Below are positions 26,401 to 37,090 of a stretch of 64,000 nucleotides of DNA, in pieces. Below the pieces are notes generated by a model that was not told the DNA's origin, did no database searches, and saw nothing but the letters and a program-made list of their open reading frames with translations. Each line of letters begins with the position of its first letter. The first letter of the stretch is position 1. Made by a program: the position numbers and the translations under genes. This DNA comes from Ridgeia piscesae (taxonomy: Eukaryota; Annelida; Polychaeta; Sabellida; Siboglinidae). The stretch is from positions 103,501 to 167,500 of the forward strand of contig JAODUO010000852.1 in the NCBI GenBank assembly GCA_025642075.2, written 5' to 3'.

Positions 26401-29400
26401 CCTAACAAAGTAGTAACTACAAGGACAAACATGGCAGCTATGTTACTATGCCTTACAAAGTAGTAACTACAAGGACAAACATGGCAGCTATGTTACTATG
26501 CCTTACAAAGTAGTAACTACAAGGACAAACATGGCAGCTATGTTACTATGCCTTACAAAGTAGTAACTACAAGGACAAACATGGCAGCTATGTTACTATG
26601 CCTTACAAAGTAGTAACTACAAGGACAAACATGGCAGCTATGTTACTATGCCTTACAAAGTAGTAACTACACAGACAAACATGGCAGCTATGTTACTATG
26701 CCTTACAAAGTAGTAACTACACAGACAAACATGGCAGCTATGTTACTATGCCTTACAAAGTAGTAACTACAAGGACAAACATGGCAGCTATGTTACTATG
26801 CCTTACAAAGTAGTAACTACAAGGACAAACATGGCAGCTATGTTACTATGCCATACAAAAATAGTAACTACAAGGACAAACATGGCAGCTATGTTACTAT
26901 GCCTTACAAAGTAGTAACTACACGGACAAACATGGCAGCTATGTTACTATGCCTTACAAAGTAGTAACTACAAGGACAAACATGGCAGCTATGTTACTAT
27001 GCCTTACAAAGTAGTAACTACAAGGACAAACATGGCAGCTATGTTACTATGCCTTACAAAGTAGTAACTACAAGGACAAACATGGCAGCTATGTTACTAT
27101 GCCTTACAAAGTAGTAACTACACAGACAAACATGGCAGCTATGTTACTATGCCTTACAAAGTAGTAACTACAAGGACAAACATGGCAGCTATGTTACTAT
27201 GCCTTACAAAGTAGTAACTACACAGACAAACATGGCAGCTATGTTACTATGCCTTACAAAGTAGTAACTACAAGGACAAACATGGCAGCTATGTTACTAT
27301 GCCTTACAAAGTAGTAACTACAAGGACAAACATGGCAGCTATGTTACTATGCCTTACAAAGTAGTAACTACATGGACAAACATGGCAGCTATGTTACTAT
27401 GCCTTACAAAGTAGTAACTACAAGGACAAACATGGCAGCTATGTTACTATGCCTTACAAAGTAGTAACTACAAGGACAAACATGGCAGCTATGTTACTAT
27501 GCCTTACAAAAATAGTAACTACAAGGACAAACATGGCAGCTATGTTACTATGCCTTACAAAGTAGTAACTACAAGGACAAACATGGCAGCTATGTTACTA
27601 TGCCTTACAAAGTAGTAACTACAAGGACAAACATGGCAGCTATGTTACTATGCCATACAAAAATAGTAACTACAAGGACAAACATGGCAGCTATGTTACT
27701 ATGCCTTACAAAGTAGTAACTACAAGGACAAACATGGCAGCTATGTTACTATGCCTTACAAAGTAGTAACTACAAGGACAAACATGGCAGCTATGTTACT
27801 ATGCCTTACAAAGTAGTAACATCAAGGACAAACATGGCAGCTATGTTACTATGCCTTACAAAGTAGTAACTACACGGACAAACATGGCAGCTATGTTACT
27901 ATGCCTTACAAAGTAGTAACTACAAGGACAAACATGGCAGCTATGTTACTATGCCTTACAAAGTAGTAACTAAAAAGACAAACATGGCTACAAGAGAAGA
28001 CATGATGTTTCTGTATCACTGTAAACGGACCTGGCAGTGCCTCAATAAAGAGAATTTCACAGAGACTCCAAATTAGTTCGATGATATCAAACATGGCCAG
28101 TTGTAGTCGCAACTGTTGCTTTGTTTCTGGTGTTGCTGTGTATTGTCGACTGCCTGAAAGACAACAGCAACAGGTTAAATCTATTGTTGAAAACTACAGT
28201 TGTTGACAGTTAAACTGGTCAATTTTGGCATTACATAACACTCATAATTTTTTAATATTATCTTGTTATCATGCAAATTGAATAACATGTTGTGATCTTG
28301 TATAATACACTCAAAAACATTTCATAGTTACTCTGATGATTCATCAACACAAAATTTGCTGAAATTTGTTTAGCATGTTGGTTATTCAATTCTAGATCAA
28401 TTAATTTTTATTCATGAAATTACTGGAAAAAACTTAATTGAAGATGAATGTCGACATTACACCCACCAAGTTCACTTTTGATGTGCACTGTGCATGCTTT
28501 GATGACTGATCGATACTCGCGGCTAAACGTAACCATACTGAAAACAAAAACAATAATATAGCACATATTATATTTTAAATAAACATGATCTTAGAAACTG
28601 TCTACTTAATCGTAGTTGCGTTGACCAATATGTTTGGCTAATTCAAGAGATATCAAAGTTTATCAATCTAGAAACATGACAGCTATTTGAAAACAAAGAA
28701 ACTGGATAGTGAACTGAAGGCAGTAATGTTGCAAGAACATAAACGCTGTGCAATGTTATTTCGGGATAACAAAGAACCATACAGAGACCTTTATTGCGAC
28801 CAACTAAAAATGGCTTGTGACCCAATTTGTAGTTGCTGCCTATTTATCGAAGTGTTATGGACTGCTGGTGTATTTACATAGGTGTTAAGAACTGTTACCT
28901 TAGGTTATACTAATAATTGGTACTGTACTTAAATGTTTTCAAGTTATTTCAATTAATTGATACATATGAAAGCAGTAGTGAAGAATTCCTTAGAAGACTA
29001 ACTACTTACTCTGTCTTCTTCCCCTCTTTGTCCTTCTGGTGCTGTTGAAGCTTGAGAAATATATCTGAAATAGGAATTGTCCAGTGGTGTTCATACTTCA
29101 ACATAGCGTAATATTCGCAAGACAAAGGTAGAAGACCTTTGTTGATGGCCTATGTTTCCCGTGATTATAAGAAAAAAAAATGCACATGGATGTTTGTGTG
29201 TGTGCATGTGTAAGAATGTTTATGCATGTGCTTCTGCATGTGCACACATTATGTGTACATATCCCAAATTTGGATTTACAATTAGGCTATGCAAGAAACC
29301 GAGTTTCCACTTCGATATAAAAAACTACTAGTGTCCTAAATTTAAGTATAAAACATGTCACTGACACAGGAAGACAACTCACTGTGTGCCTCGTTGACGA

Positions 29401-31363
29401 GTTTGCGGGCAATGGGGTTGTGCATGTCTGTGTCCCATTGGACCTCGTGAAGTAGACGGGTGGCTCCCCCTGGCATATCCTCTACTGACAAACATAGCAC
29501 TTGTATAACACAAACAGGTTATGTTTGTTATTTACGTGACCATGAAGTCATCAATACAAATAACATATATATAAATTTTGATATTTATAAGATTACATAA
29601 AATACCTTTGAGACAACATTCAATTGTAGTTAATTACAATGGAAGAGTTTATTAACAACTGTTTCATAATTAAATGTTGACCCACCTGCTTGTTTTGAGT
29701 TTTTGCCCGCAAACACTAGCAGCTGGTTGCCAAAACCCCAGGTTGCACGGCAGCCCAAAGCTGCACAGTCTGGGTCACTGATGTGCTGTTCACAAAGAGA
29801 AAAAACAACATTTGAATGTTCAATTGTGCTAATAAAATTATATATAGTAATATAATTTCATTCCTGAAATGACACTGAATTGTTTCATCAGTCCAGCCAA
29901 TCAGAACCAAGCTATTAGACACATCATCTTCCCACTGGAACAGAAGTAAACAATGAGGCTGTGGGTGTTCATTGGAGCATCCTCCACTCAGACTTTACTT
30001 CGGATTGCCTCAAAATTGCATTGTTTATGTTTCGACAAAATACCTAACAGTATTCATGAATGAGGTCATTATACTAGATCAGATAGTCAGAATGACTTTG
30101 AATGTTTTTCGAGGTGAAAAATAAATTCAATAGTGGTCACGCTGCAGGTGTGCACCGGTAGACTATAGCCTGCCTAAAATGACCTAATCTGAAGTCGAAA
30201 AAAGTTTATAAAGTTCATGAACAGCTACATTTGTCTCACAGGATGAAGGGAATCTATCTGATCAGTAATTATCTGATAATAGGATGGGTTTAAAAAAAAA
30301 TGATATTCACATAATAATACCACCATGACCATCTGACTGTTTGGGATATTATAATTTTATTATTATAAAGAGTTCATTTAGCAACAAATATATATTTCGA
30401 TATTTTTTATGATTTTCATTGTAATAATATGAAACAGATGATTTTTGCTGGCCAGTTGCAGAGTCAAGCAAAAATTTTTTAACCGTTGTTACTGCAATTA
30501 AACAGGGTGTGTCCGAATATATCACTAACTTGTTTTCAAAATTACAAAAATAAAAGGGTTTATTAACTTATTGACCATATTTATATTTTATTGTCCATAA
30601 TAAAAAAATATTATTATGTTTATAATCATTTCAAAACAATTATTATCAATTTTTAATCAGCACTGCCCAGCATTTGACAAACTCTAATCATAAATCAACA
30701 TTCGCAGGTATATTTGTGTCACAAATATTGCATTTTGAGACCCAAATAGCACTATGACTTGTGCCAGTCGCAAGCACAGAGGTGCATGTGTTACTGTGCC
30801 GTGCACATGGAATGAGCAATAAACAGTTTGTTTATGCTGACCGCGCTGTCTTTTCGACCTCAAAAGTCTGCTAATACGCTCTGTTTATAAAATATAAATA
30901 TGTGCAAGATGATGTTAAATGATTGAATTAACGGATACCCGAATTAACAACATCAACTACCGAAGTCCAAATGTTGGCAAAGATATTTATACTTATAGTG
31001 GCAAAATAGAGGTGGATCCGAATTCTGAATAAGTGCCCCACGGTATTTACGTATTATATTGCTACAAAACGGTGCGTTGAGACTTGAATACTGATTCGTA
31101 AATGAAAATTTCAAATCAATAAATTTTTGTTTAATCATTGGGTGATTTTTCATTTTACCGGTGCATGGAGACTGGGCGATAATATGACAAGTTAAATGTT
31201 AGGCTATTTCTTAACGATCGACAGTGTTAAAATGGGTTTTAATGGCGACAGCGGTGTTACTAATATATTCAGGAGTAATATATAAATAAGCCACATTTCA
31301 TAAAAACATTACTTGACTACACACCACATTATGAGGAACATTTTCCCGCTCCGCCATCATCAT
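5456..31363 (-). CDS. NUP85: nucleoporin NUP85 (Y-complex), 22 exons
   Basis: Scaffold nucleoporin of the Nup107-160 Y-complex at the nuclear pore. Exons 1 to 22: 31313-31363, 29686-29785, 29383-29484, 29010-29064, 28467-28537, 28031-28153, 22105-22226, 18643-18762, 18296-18418, 17010-17141, 15880-15983, 15144-15227, 14803-14868, 13372-13422, 12668-12768, 11811-11896, 11379-11410, 10702-10802, 7046-7145, 6554-6605, 5900-5989, 5456-5566. All introns are GT-AG and all phases match, giving 658 codons (human about 656). Family blocks seen in order: [156 protein letters not shown] and [12 protein letters not shown]. These form the alpha-helical ACE1-type fold. Three in-frame ATGs open exon 1; 31357 or 31360 are alternative starts. 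Its introns carry five large tandem arrays. Confidence 0.96.
7046..7145 (-). other. NUP85: NUP85 exon 19, authentic copy
   Basis: This 100-bp coding exon begins [15 protein letters not shown] after the acceptor CCCTGTTGTAG and ends APK before the donor GTGAGT. Phases join it correctly to exons 18 and 20. Its acceptor and first ~23 bases are the sequence amplified in the adjoining 58-bp array. The array lies on the intron side, so transcription passes about 48 look-alike acceptors before reaching this one. Confidence 0.93.
7146..8565. repeat. 58-bp minisatellite carrying NUP85 exon 19 acceptors, block 1
   Basis: About 24 tandem units of 58 bp in NUP85 intron 18. On the minus strand each unit holds a pyrimidine stretch, the acceptor CCCTGTTGTAG, and a copy of the exon 19 start encoding GKYREFPQ. 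Variant types differ at GGTAACAACAAC, GGTAACAACAAAG or TGGTTACAAGG and in the number of C after AACT. Units without one C are 57 bp. Confidence 0.96.
8566..8782. repeat. degenerate stretch of the 58-bp array
   Basis: Recognisable but badly scrambled pieces of the 58-bp unit (gggggaactcc, ggtaacaa, acttatagac-like fragments) with many small insertions and substitutions. Such a block between two near-perfect array blocks could be a real decayed junction or low-quality consensus from noisy long reads. Confidence 0.6.
8783..8923 (-). pseudogene. duplicated NUP85 exon 19, frameshifted
   Basis: A second copy of exon 19 with its downstream donor GTGAGT and intron flank (compare 7015-7145). The acceptor and GKYREF start are retained, as is the block from CACTTCTCCTC to the donor. 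The middle is rearranged, making the exon-like interval (8814-8923) 110 bp instead of 100. Inclusion would therefore shift the frame. It sits between the two blocks of the 58-bp array, as expected from unequal exchange or from a misassembled repeat. Confidence 0.75.
8924..10297. repeat. 58-bp minisatellite, block 2
   Basis: About 24 further units like block 1, each with a CTGTTGTAG acceptor copy on the minus strand. The array ends about 400 bp before the exon 18 donor. Confidence 0.96.
12275..12640. repeat. AAT-rich dispersed-repeat remnant in NUP85 intron 15
   Basis: Starts with TAATTTATTTCTTACATAGC and GGGCGCTTTACA motifs like those common in dispersed repeats of marine invertebrates, followed by 300 bp of A/T simple sequence. 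No ends or target duplication seen. Confidence 0.35.
13325..13358. repeat. (CAA)n microsatellite
   Basis: About eleven CAA triplets, starting a few bases from the exon 14 donor of NUP85, in the intron. Confidence 0.9.
13628..14165. repeat. 31-bp minisatellite, about 17 copies
   Basis: Units of 31 bp with core GCTGACACTTGATGTTGAGA in NUP85 intron 13, about 200 bp upstream (in the gene sense) of exon 14. Minus-strand frames stay open (246, 204 and 190 codons), but only because the unit lacks stops. No exon sequence is contained in this unit. Confidence 0.95.
14545..14650 (-). mobile_element. tRNA-derived SINE-like fragment
   Basis: The minus strand shows an A-box-like CACAGTGGGTAGAACATTGG and, about 30 bp on, a B-box-like GGTCTGAACCC, the layout of a tRNA-related SINE head. 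No tail or target duplication was delimited. Confidence 0.4.
16637..16959. mobile_element. small hAT-like terminal-inverted-repeat element
   Basis: The left end CAGACGTGGGGTCAAATAC and the right end GTATTTGAGCCCATGTCT are inverted copies. The interior is a mosaic of CAAATAC/GTATTT words. The 8-bp flanks GCCACTAA and ACCATTAA match at 6 of 8 positions, consistent with an aged hAT-type 8-bp target duplication. No coding capacity. It lies in NUP85 intron 10, ending 50 bp from the exon 10 donor. Confidence 0.6.
17745..18295. repeat. 38/39-bp minisatellite carrying NUP85 exon 9 donors
   Basis: About 14 units continuing directly from exon 9. On the minus strand each contains the exon end GGAGACCATMTGTCGG followed by a donor. 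The units nearest the exon are 39 bp and have GTAGGT or GTAGAT; farther units alternate into a 77-bp dimer in which the second half has ACAG/GTTACT. Reading through exon 9 stays open for about 130 codons into the array. Confidence 0.93.
18296..18418 (-). other. NUP85: NUP85 exon 9
   Basis: Encodes [20 protein letters not shown] onward, ending HMETICR, which fits the family block before the MLVGEDE start of exon 10. The phase-0 donor CGG/GTAGGT is the first of a series. Equivalent donors at 18257, 18218 and 18179 lie exactly 39, 78 and 117 bp downstream, so their use would add 13, 26 or 39 residues in frame. Confidence 0.92.
19925..20160. mobile_element. possible retroelement 3'-end remnant
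   Basis: A run of ATAGA/ATACA pentamers leads into ACTGTATTGTCCCGGACTAG followed by A-rich sequence. It resembles 3' ends of retroelements, but no ORF is present. Intron 7 of NUP85. Confidence 0.25.
20300..20600 (+). mobile_element. tRNA-derived SINE-like element
   Basis: A-box-like TTCAGGTAGAGAGC and B-box-like GGTTTGATTCC are spaced as in a tRNA-type pol III promoter, followed by about 200 bp of unique-looking body. It lies in NUP85 intron 7, opposite to the gene. Confidence 0.45.
21714..22104. repeat. 21-bp minisatellite starting in the NUP85 exon 7 donor
   Basis: About 18 units of 21 bp (core GTAGCAGTGAAGTGAGGGGAC) ending exactly at exon 7. On the minus strand the exon end GTG is followed by the donor GTACGT, whose TACGT is the first part of the first unit. 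The unit is 7 codons long, so read-through gives a repeated RPLTSLL until a mutated copy supplies a stop near 22024. Confidence 0.94.
22496..23509. mobile_element. piggyBac-like TTAA element, non-autonomous
   Basis: The ends are TTAA-CCCTAGAAGTGACCA on the left and, read inward from the right, TTAA-CGCTAGAGGTGACCA, giving about 15-bp inverted termini flanked by TTAA on both sides. That combination is the piggyBac superfamily signature. The 1-kb interior has no transposase ORF. In NUP85 intron 6, beside the 50-bp array. Confidence 0.8.
23586..27987. repeat. 50-bp minisatellite, about 88 copies
   Basis: A 4.4-kb array in NUP85 intron 6, core ATGGCAGCTATGTTACTATG. Two stretches (24290-24530 and 24690-24960) are badly degenerate with many small deletions, while the rest is nearly identical. 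Minus-strand units carry an acceptor-like CTTGTAG and a donor-like TTTGTAAGG about ten bases apart. Short spurious plus ORFs recur in it. Confidence 0.96.
29990..30480. mobile_element. diverged relative of the TTAA element
   Basis: Several blocks align with the interior of the element at 22496-23509 in the same order, for example ACAGTATTCAT, then ATATAATTTTATTAT, then GATTTTT near the right end. The ends are eroded. Located in NUP85 intron 1. Confidence 0.5.
30675..31039. mobile_element. truncated copy of the CENPM-intron TIR element
   Basis: About 365 bp closely matching 45975-46321 in the same orientation, including TGCACATGGAATGAGC and the right terminus GAATTCTGAATAAGTGCCCC. The left inverted terminus is missing. 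NUP85 intron 1. Confidence 0.8.
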
Positions 31364-31565
31364 CGCAAACCACGACACCTATCGGTGAACTCCAAAACAA
31401 AACAAATGTTTCGTTTGATATTCAACATTACCCCGAACTAATAAATTAGCATTCATAACATAATATGTTGTGCACAAATATTCATATTATTCTAAGATAT
31501 TATTTGAAAAAAAATCCCTTCCGTTTGCGACATTGGTCATGTGACTTTCATCACCGCCTGTCAAA
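31364..31565. promoter_or_regulatory. divergent NUP85/NFU1 promoter
   Basis: Only 202 bp separate the two start codons, so both transcripts must initiate here or in each other's first exon. Visible elements: an inverted CCAAT box (ATTGG, 31532-31536) and an adjoining CATGTGAC E-box-like motif. AAAATGGCG at the NFU1 start is a YY1-type element. No TATA box at a canonical position. Confidence 0.6.
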
Positions 31566-34500
31566 ATGGCGTGTAGGGTCAAGTTGTCTGTTTTTGCGAA
31601 GTTGTTTACCCGTGAAACGAACTGTTCTAGGTAACATTGCATTGATGATTCACAAAGAAAAAATAAAGGATTGAAGCATATTTAATGTATATTAATTTTG
31701 GTATTTTTCTAGAATAATATATGCAGAATTAACCAGAAACAAGCCTAAAACGCACTAAAACTGGACCGCTGCTGCATTTGGCATGATTTGCCATTGGGCT
31801 GGCATTGATTTGGCCCAGGGTAGGATGGTCAAACCAAATTGTTCTTTAGAATAAAAAAATATTCCCTGGTAGTAGGCACTATAACAAGTATAATGGTATT
31901 TGTGGTAATCTTATACTTAACTGGCCTAAATTATTACGGCCTTTTAGTTTTAAAACCGTTTTTTCACCTTATATCGATGTGTATGTGTTCGCAATGTGAT
32001 TCTACGTCATTTCCAGTACAAAGAAGTCAGGTAAAAAAAAATTGTTTTAGAACAATTTAAACACGCCGAGTGGAAGTAAACAACGCGATGTCACCACTGC
32101 AAATATGGCGCGAGCTGTAGACGCCTCCCAGAGGCACCAAAACCACGGAAGCGATTTATTTCGAGTCGGCGTGTTTAAATTGTTCTAAAACACAAATAAT
32201 TTTTTTTTAAATCTGACTTCTTTGTACCGGAAGTGATGTAGAATCACAATGCAAACACATACACGTCGATATAAGGTGAAAAAATCGGTTTTAAAAGGTT
32301 GTAATAATTTAGGCCAGTTAAGTATAAGATTACCGTATTTGTTTAATGTGAAATATTAAGGAAATTGCAATCTATGAAATTTCAAATTAAGAAAAACATT
32401 TTCCGACAATTTTCTGACATATTTGATCTTGCTAATAAATCTTTAGAATTGGTTTTATTTTTCTTCTGGTAATAGTAATTAATAAAAATGCAATGGTGCG
32501 TCCTTCAAGTACATACATTAAATATGAATGAAACTGAGATTTTATTTTTCTCAGAGTAACTGTCAGAGCATAAATAAAATAATTGACTTTAGACTTAGCT
32601 CAATTAAGTGAATAAGCGTTTTTCATAAAAAAAGTTACTTTGAGCTATGTATACTGACATACCACAATCTAAAGTCGCCCAGTGATAGTTTTAGGTCGTT
32701 TACGCCTCATCACAAACAGCTCTGTTCTGGTGAGGCATACATAAATTAATTCATGTATGTATATTTAAGGAAATTGCTAAACACTACACTACATTATATT
32801 TAACATTCAGGGATGCCTATTTAGTAGTTGTTAGCAATCATTCAAGTGTTATGTTTTTATTTTGTTTTTATGGTGCTGTTACTTGAAAAAGTAATCTAGA
32901 TAGTCCATGATTTAGTATTGTAATGCATTTCCGCATGGCCACAGTTTTCTGACTGACTGGCACCTAATCATTTGTACTTTTGTAGACTTGCAGCAAGAAC
33001 CAGTGGACATTTCTGGAGGACGGCTGTGCCCAGGTGCTACTATCAGACGCTTTGTAGAGTCCCTGCCACACCACAGCAACGATGTACACCACAGCCAGTA
33101 CACATGGGTCAGTTATCATATTGGGTGCTGATTATTCTTTATGAGTTATTGTTGTATACCAGACAGCTATTCTGACATCATCACATGTTTATGTTTACAT
33201 GTTTACAAGTTGTTGCGTGTCATTGAACTGCTGGAGTTGTTTGTCAAATCTTGTTTTGTCAACACAAAAGTCAGGAGACACTTCCCAGTGACTGTTATCA
33301 AGATATTATCAACTTGCTGTCACTGACATGACCCCACTCTGTCAGCTAACAACAACACATTTAAAGTCATTTTGATCATTACAATTATGACTTGTCTTTC
33401 TTTACACATATCAGCAAACTATTACAAACAACCAATCTCTGACAGATAACTGCGCTGTGTAAGACTATTATTATACTAATTATCCTGCACAAAAACACAT
33501 TTCTTGGAATAAAATTACATCTCAAATGAGTGGCAATTTGTTTGTAGAACACAAACGCACAAGTAAATAATGATCTGTCGTTACTGTCTTTTTTACTGTC
33601 CTTACTGCCAAATAGGGCGTTATACACGATCAAGTTTTTGCCAGTCACAAGTTTTTGGTAGACTTGTACACATATTCACATACATACAAGCCGAACGAGC
33701 TGTGTGATCATGACCTAAAATTAAGTACACAGTCATGACACCCATTTTCAAAGCATAACTGACAATATCTATGATTTTGCACACCTTATTTTGTAACCAT
33801 CTAGTACTATTTCTATGCATCCAAATGACGGGTGGACAGGGTTCTATTTATATAAAGGTATGCTATTAAGGTGCATTCCTTGCCATTTTTATGCAATGCA
33901 AAAATTGAATATTTTCTACAAGTCCATATATTTATACATATTTGTATTTTTTAAGTGAAATGATTCTAGTGCATTGTTTTATAATTTATTATGAAAATGT
34001 GTTGTTCATTCAGTTATTCAACCCTGGACTGGATCAGTGATATATGTGTGTACTGAGGTCTGGGAAACTATGTTCCTTCTGACATGTATCTGATTCAGGG
34101 GTAGAAGTAACTCCAAAATGTTTGGTAGTCAGCAGGACTACTTAGTTGGGAAATCTGATAGTCCTCAGATATATGTGTTAGTTATTTGGCCCAGATGTAA
34201 GCAAAATAACACATGTGGCAAACATAAAATATGAAAAATATATTCCAAAATGTTGTTGTAGTCCATCGGACTACTGCTGTCATCTGTCTTTGGTAGTCCG
34301 ACCACGTTTCTGGTAGTCCTCGGACTACTGGACCACCACTATTTCGACCCCTGCGTGAGATGGAACATAATATATATGGAATATCTTACTTGTCTGTAGT
34401 TGCATTCTTGACAGGATACAACTTGTATAACATAAATAAATCATCAAATGTATCTATGTGCCAGAGAGAGGCTTATTTATACTCACCTTTTGCTCACTGA

Positions 34501-37090
34501 CATCTGCAGCGCGGAGAACAATGTTCATCCAAACCCAGGACACCCCAAACCCAAACAGTCTCAAGTTCATTCCCGGCACTCCAGTGTTGGAGTCGGGAAC
34601 GGCTGACTTCCCAAACATGAAGGTAGCGAAAACCTCTCCTCTTGCAAAGTAAGTCTGTTGGTGTAGTCATGTGGGTTGTTAATGGTGTCAGTATACATAC
34701 ATTTGGCATTTAATATGAGAACAAACATAGATTTGCTTTCTTATAATGAAGGTCGAATGGAATATATTTGTAGAAAATCTAAATTGCCACAAAATTTGTA
34801 TATGTGTTACATCAGAATACCAGCATCAACAGTTGGTAATAGTTGGAATACATTTTTGCTTTTACATAATCCTGGAAGTAAATTGAAATAAAACTGGGCA
34901 TGGATATATCAACATTATTTAAATTGGTTTGAAACCAAGATTAATTCGATTGAAGCTTTACATTTTGTGATTGTTGATAATATTTGTGAAATATATAAAG
35001 TTAATATTTTGTTTATTTTACAGATCACTATTCAGAGTGGAGGGTGTTTCTGGTGTCTTCTTTGGCACAGATTTCATCACAGTTACTAAGGTAATCAAAC
35101 TGATGATGTTATTTTATGTGTCTCTATAACAGAAACTTGGTGTATAGGAATAACAACTATGGCCAGTTCCTATGTAAAATGTATCAATCTGTTAAAAATA
35201 TCACTGCAAATGAGTCAACTTTACATATTGTCAATGCTGTAAGTGTAATTTTGTATGTTGACAATGTCAGTATTTTAATGTGTCGTTTAAACAGGGAAAA
35301 ATTATCATAATTGATAGAATTTCTTGACGTGACATTCTTGTGATGGTGTGTAGGGGAGTGACGATGTCTGCTGGTCTGTTCTGAAACCCGATGTGTTTGC
35401 TGCGATCATGGACTTCTTTGCATCTGGCCAACCTGTCCTCACAGCAGACCCGGCCAGTGTAGAAGAAGGTACAGTTTTATTCTATCAGTATTTTTGTGTT
35501 GTCATCAACACACTTTATTGAATGTTGTACTATTTTAGCAACCATCAATGTTTGAACTGTTTAAACGACTTTATTTGGAAAGTAACTTACGAAAATATGA
35601 ACTTTTGTAAAACTTGGAATTTGGTGTTTCCTAGTGTAAATCTATTATGCTTCATTTGTCAATCATTTTCTGGGTGACAATATTATGTTGGTGCTATACT
35701 TAAATGAAAGTGAGCTTCTTGAATTCAATTTGCTGTAAAAACCTGACCAGTGTATTTTTAAAGTACTTTAATAATTGATAAATATAAATTACCATTACTA
35801 AACTCTACCCTGCCATTGTGAGATTTAATGTTAACGGTCACAATTTTTTTTCTCAAAAACATGTCTTGTCCTATTGACATTGTTCACTGCGCATTTGATT
35901 TGAATGATTCAAATTCCATTTCCTATTGTTTCTGACAATGGTGCCATTGTTTGACAGAGACGTATGACGATGAGGACGAGACAGTGTCTCTGATCCGAGA
36001 GTTGTTGGACACACGGATCAGGCCGACAGTGCAGGAGGATGGAGGGGACATCATCTTTATGGTGAGAACATCACGTCAACATCTTCAATTGTACTGGCTG
36101 AATAAAGATCAAAACATCAAAACATGTGTGATAGATTCTATATGATTTTTATGACCCATGGATTGTTATTTTCGATTAATTTTATATTTTAATGCAAAAA
36201 ACCTCTACATTAGACACTGTTACACATGAATCAGTTCAAATGTTGCCACATGGTACCATTGGCGGTGTTTACAGTATTTCCTGCACAAAAAAGATGTTAA
36301 AAATATTCGGAGACTGGGTGGGCATCGCCTGACTATTGTGTGTAATGTTATGAAGTGACTTGTTTCATTTACAGAGGGACACACGGGAACATTAAACAAA
36401 TTAATGCAATGCAAAATATTGGTGGTTTCTCAAAACAGGCTCATTTTGTGGTTAGTTTTTATTATTCTTAATTACTGTTTAATAATTCAACTCTAATCTG
36501 AACTTAAAGAAATCCTACAGAAAGTTTTCAAATTCAAACCATATAAAGAAATAGCCACTGATTGGAAGTCAGTTACTTATAAAATGTAAACAAATTTGTG
36601 TAAATAAACTAAATACACATGTATCTGTTATTTTATAAATAGTGACTACCTGGTAGGTAATAATACATGTGTGCGTTGTTTCTAGGGGTTTGAGGACGGC
36701 ATCGTAAAGTTAAAGATGCAGGGGTCGTGTACCGGCTGTCCAAGCTCTACAGTCACTCTCAAGAGTGGAGTCCAGAACATGCTGCAGTTCTACATCCCGG
36801 AGGTGGTGGAAGTTATACAGGTACCACACCTTAATCACTCTTTGATTTAAACAGTGCAAGAAAGAGATCCAGTTCCTAATATTGTACACAAGTTTTTAAC
36901 TATCACTTAGAAAAAAGACCGTTCCCTGCATTCTCTTGCAGCAATGATAGATCATTAATCATTTGTTGACTAGAATTTGGCATTGTGTGTTTTGTTAATT
37001 CTATGGTTCTTTCAGGTGGAGGATGAGACAGAGAAGATTGCCAATGAAGCATTTGCCAACTTTGAGGAAAAGAAAAGCCAGGGAGACTAG
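31566..37090 (+). CDS. NFU1: NFU1 iron-sulfur cluster scaffold, mitochondrial, 8 exons
   Basis: Carries and delivers [4Fe-4S] clusters to mitochondrial enzymes such as lipoyl synthase and complex II. Exons: 31566-31630, 32986-33107, 34510-34648, 35024-35090, 35354-35468, 35958-36061, 36686-36820, 37016-37090. All phases agree, giving 273 codons (human 254). Exons 1-2 encode an Arg-rich, acid-poor presequence ([20 protein letters not shown] onward). The Nfu N-terminal domain starts near residue 67 with [19 protein letters not shown]. The NifU C-terminal domain contains [17 protein letters not shown] and the cluster-binding C219-x-x-C222 in GSCTGCPSS. Exons 1 and 2 are inferred from phase and composition, since presequences are not conserved; exons 3-8 are secure. 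Intron 1 holds a fold-back element. Confidence 0.95.
31903..32334. mobile_element. fold-back (long inverted repeat) element
   Basis: Two arms of about 170 bp (31903-32072 and 32166-32334) are near-perfect inverted copies, with a ~95-bp GC-richer spacer. The outer end is TGGTAATCTTATAC. The element is flanked on both sides by the direct repeat GTATTTG (31896-31902 and 32335-32341), read as a 7-bp target duplication. No ORF. Lies in NFU1 intron 1. Confidence 0.85.
34096..34353. mobile_element. possible small TIR element
   Basis: The left end CAGGGGTAGAAGTA and the inverted right end CAGGGGTCGAAATA match over most positions. The interior repeats GGTAGTCC/GGACTAC words in both orientations. The 8-bp flanks do not match, so this is tentative. 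NFU1 intron 2. Confidence 0.45.
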
